From Bolinopsis microptera (taxonomy: Eukaryota > Ctenophora > Tentaculata > Lobata > Bolinopsidae), in NCBI RefSeq assembly GCF_026151205.1, contig NC_087081.1, positions 62,001 through 126,000 of the forward strand: a stretch of DNA of 64,000 nt, written 5' to 3'. The notes under the pieces were generated by a model that was not told the origin of the DNA, made no database searches, and saw only the letters and a program-made list of their open reading frames with translations. Shown here piece by piece: positions 54,727 to 64,000 of the stretch. The position numbers were made by a program, and so were the translations under genes. How positions within the stretch are numbered: the first letter of the stretch is position 1; the number at the start of each line of letters is the position of its first letter.

Positions 54727-57700
54727 GGGGCCCCTTTTTTAAAAAAAAAATTTTTGGGGTTTTTTTGGGGGGGTTTTTTCCTTTAAAAAAAAACCCCCAA
54801 TTTTTAAAATTTTTAAAAAAATTTTTTTAAAATTTTTTTTTTTTAAAAGGAAAATTTTTTTTTCCCCTTTTTTTTAAAAATTTTTTGGGGAAAAAAAAGG
54901 GAAAAAAATTTAAAAAAATTTTTTTTTTCCCGGTTTCAAAAAAATTTTCCAAAACTTTTTTTTTTTTTAAAAATAAAAAAAAAATTTTTTTTGGGTTTTT
55001 TTTAAAAACCCGGGAAAAAAACCCCCCTTTTGGGGGCCCCCAACCCCCCCTTTTCCCGGGGTTTTTTTAAAAAAATTTCCGAAAAAAAAAAATTTTCCTG
55101 GGAAATTAAAAATTTTTTTTTTTTAAAAAAAATTTCCCCAAAAAAAAATTTTCCCCTTTTTTTTTTTTAAAAATTTATCCCTTTTAAAAAAAAATTTTTT
55201 TTAAAAAAAAAAAAATTTTTAAAAAAAAATTTTTAAAAAAAAAAAAATTTTTTTTTTCCCCCCCCCCAAAAAAAAAAAAAAAACCCCCCGGGAAAAATTT
55301 TCCCCCCAAAAAAAACCCGGGGGAAAACCCCCAAAAATTTTTCCCCCCAAAAGGGGGGGAAGGCCCTTGGGGGGGGGGTTTTGGGGTTTTTGGGGGGGAA
55401 AAAAAAAAAGGGGTTCCCGGGGGGGGGGAAAAAAAAAAGGGGGGGTTTTTTTTTTTTTAAAAAAATTTTTGGGGGGGAAAAAAAAAAAACCCCGGGGACG
55501 GTTTTTTTGGTTTTTTCCCAAAAGGGGGGGGGTTTTTTTTTGGGGGGGGTTTTTAAGGTTTTTTAAAAAGGGGGGGTTTTTTTTTGGGGGGGTTTTTTTC
55601 TTTTTTTTTTTTTTCCCCCCCTTTGGTTTTTTTTTTTTTTTTTTTTTCCCCAAAAAATTTTTTTTTTTTTTGGGAAAATTTTGGTTCTTTTTTAAAAAAA
55701 ATTTTTTTTTTAGGTTGTTTTTTCGGTTAATTTTTTTTAAAATTTTTTGGGTTTTTTTGGGAAATTTTTTTTTTTAAAAAAAAAAAAAAAAATTTAAAAA
55801 GGGGGCCCTTTTTTGGAAAAAAAAATTTTTGGGGGGGGGTTTTAAAGGAAATTTTTAATTTTTTTTTTGGGGTTTTTTTTTTTGGGTTTTTTTTTTGGGG
55901 GGGGAATTTAATTCCTTTTGGGGTTTTTTTTTTTGGGGGGTTTTTTTTTTTTTTAAGGTTTTTTTTTTTTTGGGGGAAAATTTTTTTTTTAAAATTTTTC
56001 GGTTTGGGGTTTTTTTTTTTAAAAAAAAATTTTTTTTTTTTTTAAAATTTTTTTTTTTGGAATTTTTTTAAGGGGTTTTTTTTTTTTTTTAAAAGGGTTT
56101 TTTTTTCCCTTTTTGGGTTATTTTTGGGTTTTTTTTTTGGGGTTTGGGGTGGGGTTTTTTAACCCCCTTTTTTTTTGGGGGTTTGGGGGTTTGGTAGGGG
56201 GGGAAGGTTTTAAAATTTTTAAAAAAATTTTTTTTTTGGGGGGGGAAAATTTTAAAAGGGCCCCTTTTTTTGGGGGTTGGGGGGGGTTTTTTCCCGGGTA
56301 AAAACCAAAAAAATTTTTTTCCTTTAAATTTTTTGGGCTTTTTTTTGGGGGGAAAAAAAAAAAGGGGGGTTTTTCCCCCCCCTTTTTTTTTAAATTTTTA
56401 AAAAAATTTTTTTTTTAATTTTGGGTTTTTTTTTTAAAAAAATTTTTTTTGGTTTTTGGGTTTTTTTAAAGGTATTTTTGGGTTTTTTTTTTTTTTTAGG
56501 CTTTTTTTTTTTGGGGGTTTTTTTTTGGCTTTTTTTCCTTTTTCCCTTTTTTTTAAAAATTTTTGGTTTTTTTTACTTTTTAAAACCAAAAAGGTTTTTT
56601 TTTTTGGGGGTTTTTTAAGGTTTTTTTTTTTTTTTGGCCAAATTAAAATTTTAAAAAAATTTGGTTTTTTTTTTTTTTTTTTAAAAATTTTGGGCCGGGG
56701 GAAAAGGGTTTTTTAAAAAATTTTTTTTTTTAAAAAAAAAAAGGGGTTTTCGGAAAAAATTTTTTTTAAAAAAATTTTTTTTAAAAAATTTTTGGGGGGT
56801 TTTTGGTTTTTTTTTTTTTTTTAAAAAAAAAATTTTTAAAAATTTTATTTTTTTTTGGGGAAAGGGGAATTCCCCGGGTTTTTGGGGGGGGGGTTTTTTT
56901 TTTGGGGGGGTTTTTTAAAGGTTTTTTAAATTTTCCCTTTAAAAAGGGTTTGGGAAAAAAAGGGGGAAAAAAAAAAACAAAGGTTTTTGGGGGGGGGTTT
57001 TTTTTTGGTTTAAATTTTTTTTTTTAAAAAAATTTTTTTTTTTTTTCCCCCCTTTTTTTTTTGGGGGGTTTTTTTTGGGTTTTTTAAAAAAGTTTTTTTT
57101 GGCCAAAGGTACTTAATTTTTTTTAAAAACCAAATTTTTTTAAAAATTTTTAAAAATTTTTTTTTTTTTTTAAAAATTGGGGGGGGTTTTTTTTTGGGGG
57201 GTTTTTTTTTAAAATTTTTTAAATTTTTTTGGGGTCCAAAAAAAAAAAATTTTTTAAAAAAAAAAATTTTTTGGGAATTAAATTTTTTTTAAAAAAAAAT
57301 TTTTTTTTTTTTTAAAAAAAAAACCCTTTTATTGGGGAAAAAATTGTTTTTTTTTTTTAAAAAAATTTTTGGGGGGGGAAAAAAAGGGTTTTGAAAACCT
57401 TTTTTTTTTTTTAAAAAAAGGAAAAAAAAAACCCCCCAAAAAAACCTTTTCCAAACTCTGGGGTTTTTAAATTTTTTTTTAAAAAAATTAAAAATTTTTT
57501 TTTTTAAAAAAAAAAAAATTTTTAAAAAATTTTTTTTTTTCCCCTTTTTTTGGGAAAAAAGGGGGCAAAAAAAATTTTTTTTTTAAAAAAAAACCAATTT
57601 TTTTGGGGGGGGGAAAATTTTTTTTAAAAAAATTTTAAAAAATTTTTTCCAAAATTTTTTTAAAATTTAAAAAGGTTTAAAAAATTTTTTTTTTAAAAAA

Positions 57701-60700
57701 AAAAAACCCCTTAAAAAAAATTTTTTTTTTTTAAAAATTTTTTGGGTTTAAAATTTTTTCCGGTTGATTGGACCCCCCGGGGGTTTTTTTTTTAAAAAAA
57801 GGGGGAAAAAATTAAAAAAAAGGGTTTTTTTCCCCGGTGTTTTTTTTAAAAAAAAAAAAAAATAAGGGAAAAAAAATTTTTTAAAAAAAAAATTTTTTAA
57901 AAAAAAATTTTTTTTTGGGGGGGGGAAAAAAAGGGGGGAAAAAGGGGGGTTTGGGTTAAAATTTTTTAAAAAATTTTTTGGGGAAAAAAACCAGGTTTCC
58001 TTAAAAAAAATTTTTTTTGGGGGGGAAAAAAGAAAAAAAAAAAAAAAAATTTTTTTTTCCCCCCAAAAAAAAAAACCAATTTTTTAAAAAAAGGGGGGGG
58101 TTCCCCCTTTTTTTTGGGGGGTTTTTTGGGGGTTTTTTTTTTTTCCCCGGGCCCAAAAAAAAAAAAAAAATTTTTTTAAAAACCCTTAAAGGGTAAAAAA
58201 ATTTTTTTAAAAAAAAAAAAAAAATTTTTTTTCCCCGGGGGTTTTTTTTTTTTTTTAAAACCCCCGGGGGTTGGGGGGAAAATTTTTTTAAAAAAAATTT
58301 TTTAAAAAAAAAGGGAAAAAAAACCCCCCGGGGGGGGGGGGTTTTTTTTTCCCCCCAAAAAAGGGGGACCCGGAAAAAAAAACCGGTTTAAAAAAATTTT
58401 TTAGGGTTTTCCCGGGGGGAAAAAAAAATTTTTTGGGGGGTTTTTCCCCTTTTTAAAAATTTTTTTTTAACCTCTTTTTGGAAAAAAAAATTTTTTTAAA
58501 AAATTTTTGGTTTTTTTTGGGGGGGGTTTTTTTTTTTTTGGGGTTTTTTCCCCTTAAAAAAACCCTTTCTTTATTTGGGGGGCCCCCCTTTTCCCAAAAA
58601 AAATTTTTTGGGGGAAACCCCCCCAAATTTTTTTTCCCTTTTAAAACCCCAAGGGGGTTTTAAAAAAATTTTTTTTCCCCTTTCCCCAAAAAAAAAATTT
58701 TTTTTTGGGGGGAATTTTTTTTTTTTAAAAAATTTTTTAAAACCCGGTTAAAATTTCCCCGGGATCCCCCAAAACCCTTGAAAAGGGGGGGAAAATTTTT
58801 TTCGGTTTTTTAAAAAAAGGTTTTTTTTTTTTTAAAATTTTTTTTTTTTTTTTTCCCCCCCCCCAAATTTTTTTTTGGGGGGAAAAAAATTTTGGGGTTC
58901 CCAAAAAAAAAATTTTTAAAAAACCCAAACCCCAAAAAAATTTTTTTTTTTCCCCCTTTTTTTTAAATTTCCCCCCCCCCCCAAAAAAACCCCCCCCCCT
59001 TTCCCCTTTTTTTAAAAAACCCCCCTTTTAACCCCCCCCCTTTTTAAAAAAAAATTTTTCCCTTCCCCCCCCCCCCCTTTTCCCCCCCCCCCCCCTTTTT
59101 TTTTTTTTTTTTAAAAAAAAAAATTTAAAAAACCCCCCTTTTTTTAAAAAAAACCCCCCCCCAACCCCCCCCTTTCCCCCCCCCCCTTTCCCCCTTCCCC
59201 TTTTTCCCCCCCCCCCTTTTTCCCCCCCCAAAAACCCTTTTTTTCCCCCCCCCCCAAAAAAACCCCCCCCCCCCCCCCTTTTTCCCCCCTTTAAAAAAAA
59301 CCCCCCTTTTTCCCCCCCCCCCCCCCAAATTCCCCCCCCCTTTTTCCCCCCCCTTCCCCCTTTTTTTTTAATTCCCCCCAAATTAAAAACCCAAAAATTT
59401 TCCCCCCAACCCCCCCAAAAAAACCCCCCCTTTCCCCCCCCCAAAAACCCCCCCCCTTTTTTCCCCCCCCCCCCTTTTTTTAAAACCTAACCAAATTTTC
59501 CCCCCCCCCTTTTTTAAACCCCCTTTTTTCCAAAAATTTTTTTTTAAAAAAATAACCCCCCCCCCTTTTTAAAATTTTTTTTTTAAAAAAATTCCCCCAA
59601 ATTTCCCCCCCGGGTTAAAAAAATTTTTTTAAAATTTAAAATTTTTTGGCCCCCCCCAAGGGAAAAATCCCAAATTAAAATTTAAAAAAAAAATTTTTTT
59701 TTTTTGGGGGTTTTTTTACCTTTTTTTTTTTTCCCAAATTTAAAAAAATTTTTTTAAAAAATTTTTTTAAAAAAAAAAGGGGGAAAGTTTTTTTTTTTTT
59801 TGGGGGGGGTTTTAAAGGGGGGAAAAAATTTTTAAAAATTTTAAAAAAAATTTTTTTTTTGGCCCTTTTTTTGGCCCCCCTTTTTTTTCCCCCCCCCCCA
59901 AAAAAAAAAAAACCCCCTTTTTGGTTCTTTCAGAAATTTTTTTTTTAAAAAACCCAAAAAAATTTTTAAAACATTTGATAAACCCAAAATTAAAAAAAAA
60001 AAATTTTTTTGGCCCCGGAAAAATTTTGGGGCCCCCAAACCCGTTCCCTTTTTTGGGGCCCCAAAAAAAATTTTTTTTTCCCGGGGGGTTTTTAAAAGGT
60101 TTTTGGGGTTTTTTTTTAAAAAAATTTGGGGGGTTTTTTTTTTGGGATTTTTGGGAAAAAAAAATTTTTTTTTTTGGGGGGGTTTTTTCCCAAAAAAAAA
60201 AAGGGGGGGGGGAAAAAAATTTTTTTAATTTTTTTTTGGGGGGGAAAAATTTTTTTTTTTGGGGTTTTTTTTTTTTAAGGCCCGGGGTTTTTTCCCCTTT
60301 TTTTTTTTGGGAAAAAAATTTTAAAATTTTTTGGGGGTTTGGGGCCTTTTTTTTTGGGGGGGTTTTTTGGGGTTTTTTTCTTTGGGGGTTTTTCGGGGTT
60401 TTTTTCCCTTTTTCCCTTTTTGGGAATTTTTTTTTGGTTCCCAAATTTTTTAAGGGTTTTTTTTTTTTAAAAAATTTAAGGGGGGGGTTTTTTGGGGTTT
60501 TTTTTTTTTTTTTTTTTCCCCCCTTTTGGGTTTTTTTTTTAAATTTTTTTTTTTTTTGGGCCCGGGTTTTTTTTTTTTTCCCCCCCCCCCCGGGGGGGGG
60601 GTTTTTTTTTGGGCCCTTTTGGTTTTTTTTAAAAAATTTTGGGAATTTTTTTTTTTTTTGGGGGGGTTTTTAATTTTTTTTCCCCCCCCCCGGGGGGGAA

Positions 60701-61551
60701 AATTTTGGGGGGGTTTTTTTCCTTTTTGGACTTTTTTTTTTCCCGGGGGGGGTTTTTTTTTTGGGCCCTTTTTTTTTGGGGGTTTTTTTTTTAAAAAAAC
60801 CGGGGGGAAAAATTTTTGGGGTTTTTTTTTTGGGGGGTTTTGAAGGGGGGGAATTTTTTAAGGGCCCGGGGGGTTTTGGGCCCAAGGGTTTTTTTTTTTT
60901 TTTTGGGGGGAAAAAAATTTGGGGGGGTTTTTTTTTGGGGGGGGGCCCCCGGGGAAAATTTTTGGGGGGTTTTTTTGGGTTTTTTAAAATTTTTTTCCCC
61001 TTTTTTTTTTTTTGGGGTTTTTTTTAAAAAAAAATTTTTTTTTTAAAAATTTTTTAAATTTTTTTTTTTTTAAAGGTTTAAATTTTTTTTTTTTTTAAGG
61101 AGGTTTTTTTTTTTAAAATTTTTTTTTTTTTTTTTTTCCCTTTTAAACCCCCTTTTAAATTTTTTTTTTTTTTTTTTCCGGGGGGTTTTTTTTTTTGGGG
61201 GGGTTTTCCCCAAAATTTTTTTTTTTTTTTTTTTTTTTAATTTTTAAATTTAAGTTTTAAAAAAAAATTTTTTTTTTTAAAAAAACCCTTTTTTTTAAGG
61301 GGGGTTTTTGGGGGGGGGTTTTTTTTTTGGGGTTTTTTTTTTTAAAAAATTTTTTTTTAAAAAGGGAAATTTTTTTTATTTTGGGGTTGGTTTTTTTTTA
61401 AAGGGGGAAAGGTTTTTTTTTTTGGGTTTTTTTTTTTTGGGGTTTTTTTTAAAGGGTTTTTTTTTCCCGGTTCTTTTTTTTCCCCTTTTTTTGGGATTTT
61501 TTTTTTTTGGGGTTGGGGGTTTTTGGGGGGGGGGTTTTGGATTTTTGGGGG

Positions 61552-61583
<32 letters not shown>

Positions 61584-64000
61584 TTTTGGAAAATTTTTTT
61601 TTTTCCCCCTTTTTTTTAGGGGTTTTTTTTAATTTTTTTTTTTTTTTTTTTTGGGGGAAATTTTGGTTTTTTTTGTTTTTTTTTTTTTTTTTTTTTTTAA
61701 AAAAAAAAGGGTTTTTGGTTTTTTTTTTTGGGGTTTTTTAAGGAAAAAAAAATTTTTTTTTTTTTCCCCAAAAAAAAAATTTTTTTTTTTTTTCCCTTTT
61801 TTTTTTGGGGCCCCGGGGGTTTTTTTAAAATTTTTTATTTTAGGTTTTTAAAAAAAAAAAAATTTTTTTTTTTTTTTTTTTTGGGGGTTTTAAAATTTTT
61901 TTTAAAAAATTTTTTTTTTTTTTTTTAATTTTTTTGTTTTTTAAAGGTTTTTTTTTTTAAAAATTTTTTTAAATTTTTTAAAACCCCCTTTTTAAAAAAA
62001 AAGGGTTTTAAAAAAAAACCCCCCCTTTTTTTTTTAAAAAAAAAATTTCCCCCTTTTAAATTTTTTTTTTTTTTTAAAAATTAAAAAAAAAAAAAATTTT
62101 TTAAAATTGGGGGGGTTTTTTTTTTTTTAAAAAAAAACCCAAAAAATTTTTTTTTTAAAAAGGTCTTTTTGGGGGCCCAGAAAAATTTTTTTTGGCCTTT
62201 TAAATTTTTTCCCCCAAAAAACCCGGGGGCCTTTGGGGAAAAAAAAATTTTTTTTTTTTAAAAAAAAAAACCCCCCCCTTTTCCCCCCCCCCCCCAAAAT
62301 TTTCCCCTTTTTCCCTTTTTAAAAAAATTTGGGGGGCCCCCCAAAAACGGGGGGGAAAAAATTTTTAAATTTTTTTTTAAATTTTAAAATTTTTTAAAAA
62401 AATTTTTTTAAAAAAGGGTAAAAAAGGAAAAAGGGAACCGGGGCCCCTTTTCCCAAACCCCCCCCCCCCTTTTTTAAACCCCCGGGGAAAAAACCTTTTG
62501 GGTTTGGGTTTTTTTGGGGGAAAAATTTTAAAATTATTTTTTTTTTAAAAAAAACCCCAAAAAAAAGGGGAAAAAACGGGGGGGCCTTTTTTAAAAAATT
62601 TTTAAAACCCCGGGGAAAATTTTTAAAAAATTTTTTTTTTTTTTTTTGGGGGGTTTTTTAAAACCCAAACCCTTTCCCCCCCGGGGGGGTGGTAAATTTT
62701 TTTTTTTTTTTTTTCCCCTAAAAAAAAAAAAAAGGGGGGCCCTTTTTAAAATTTAATTTTCCCCCCACCCCGGGGGGGGCCCCCCAAATTATTTTTTTTT
62801 TTTTTCCCCCCCCAAAAACAAAAAAAATTTTTTAAAAAAAAACCAAAAAAAATTTTTAAAAATTTTTTCCTTTTTTGGGGTTTTGGGGGGGCCCCAAAAA
62901 AATTTTAATTTTTTTAAAACCCCCTTTAAAAAAATCAACCCCCCCCTTTAAAAAATTTTTGGGGTTTTTTTTCCCCAAAAAAAATTCTTTTTTAAAATTT
63001 TAAAAACCCCTTCTTTTTTTTAAAAAAAAAAAACCCCCCCCAAAGGGTTTTTTTTTTCCCCCAAAAAAATTTTTTAAATTTTTCCCCCAAAAAAAACCCT
63101 TTCAAAAAAATTTTCCCCCCCTTTTTTTTAAAAAAAAAATTTTTTTAAAGTTAACCCCCCCCTTTTAAAAACCCCTTTTCCCCCCCTTTTTTTTTTTTTA
63201 AAAATTAAAAAACCCCCCCCCCCTTTTTTAAAAAAAAAAATTTTTTTAACCGCCCCAAAAACCCCCCCCCAAAAAATTTTTTCCCCCCTTTTAAAACCCC
63301 CCCTTTTTAATTAAAAAAATTTTTCCCCAAAAACCCCCCAAAATTGCCCCCCCCCCTTTTTTTTTTAAAACCCCCTTTTTTCCCCCCCCCCAAATCCCCA
63401 AAAACCCCCCAAAACCCCTTTTAAAAATTTTTTTTTTCCCCTTTTTTCCCTTTTTTACACCTTTTTTATTTTTTAAAAAAAATTTTCCCCCAAAAAAAAT
63501 TTTTAAAAAAAAAAGGGGCCAAAACTTTTTTAAAAAAAACCCCTTTGGCCCCAAAAAAAAAGGGAAAAAAATTTTTTTTTTTCCCCCCCAAACCCAAAAA
63601 CCCCCAAACCCCCCCCCCAAAAATTTTTTTTTTTTTTAAAAATTTTTTTTAAAAAGGTTTTAAAAATTTTCCCTTTTTTAAAAAAAATTTTTTTTTATTT
63701 TTCCCCCCCCCCTTTTTTTTTTTTTTTTAAAAAATTTTGGGGGAAAAAATTTTAACCCTTTTAAAACCCCCCCCCCCCCCCCAAAAAAAAAGGGGAAAAA
63801 AAACCCCCTTTTTTTGGGGCCCCAAACCAAATTTTTTTTTTCCCCAAAAATTTTTGGAAAAACCCTTTTTTTGGGGAAAAAATTTTTAAAAATTTTTAAA
63901 AACCCCCCAAAAAAATTTTTTAAAAAAAATTTTTAAAAAAATTTTTTTTTTAAAAATTTTTTAAAAAAAAAAAATTTTTCCCCCCCGGGTTTTTTCCCTT
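54727..64000. other. homopolymer-run block, probable sequencing/assembly artefact
   Basis: From GATTGGGGGCCCC onward almost every base occurs in runs of 2 to about 25 identical bases for 9.3 kb, with isolated single bases rare. The change is abrupt and falls in the middle of an exon of the zinc-finger gene. No repeat unit, splice site or gene is visible. The many F-, G- and K-rich open frames on both strands reflect the runs. Natural DNA of this kind and length is not known to me; low-quality long-read consensus with stretched homopolymers is the simplest explanation. Confidence 0.85.

Noticed and set aside
54885..63620. Dozens of F/G/K-rich open frames
   Set aside because: All lie in the homopolymer block and reflect run composition only.

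Overview
The window looks like nuclear DNA of a non-vertebrate animal, probably a marine invertebrate; the species cannot be resolved. Genes are split by GT-AG introns, one gene resembles ZC3H13 (a metazoan m6A writer-complex subunit), and a full-length animal-type LINE plus many non-autonomous DNA transposons fill the introns. I see no bacterial operons, CRISPR or rRNA. All four recognisable genes lie on the + strand; their exon models were built by hand from splice sites, phase and open frame, and each sums to a whole number of codons.

Layout. 1-4043: dispersed repeats and relics, no supported gene. 4044-9750: a ~330/343-bp satellite array with a higher-order pattern, interrupted by an 854-bp element flanked by TA. 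9840-10085: a decayed reverse-transcriptase fragment. 11906-14915: relics and a large foldback element made of hairpin arrays. 15199-18137: an inverted-repeat element. 18391-25902: a four-exon gene for an unrecognised 162-aa protein, whose large intron holds a 4.3-kb element carrying 2.3 kb of TCC-rich polypyrimidine. 27448-37664: a ZC3H13/Flacc-like gene (448 aa, 8 exons); its introns hold an intact 4.7-kb LINE (28.64-33.36 kb), a TTAA-flanked foldback, another foldback abutting a splice donor, and a TA-flanked MITE. 38605-41790: a transposon with perfect 8-bp target duplications and AGCGCT-rich arrays at both ends, itself hit by a TTAA element. 42041-46179: an acidic repeat-rich/coiled-coil protein gene (787 aa, 8 exons). 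46905-54726: a gene with nine C2H2 fingers (partial), carrying a second copy of the AGCGCT transposon, which in turn holds a nested element with 10-bp target duplications. 54727-64000: almost pure homopolymer runs, most likely a sequencing or assembly artefact that cuts off the zinc-finger gene.

The genes do not form an evident pathway. The most interesting signals are (i) the LINE, whose ORF2 lacks an ATG ahead of its endonuclease and is joined to ORF1 by a canonical A_AAA_AAC slippery site just before the ORF1 stop, suggesting a frameshift-made fusion; and (ii) the layered non-autonomous transposons whose ends are dense arrays of short palindromes.
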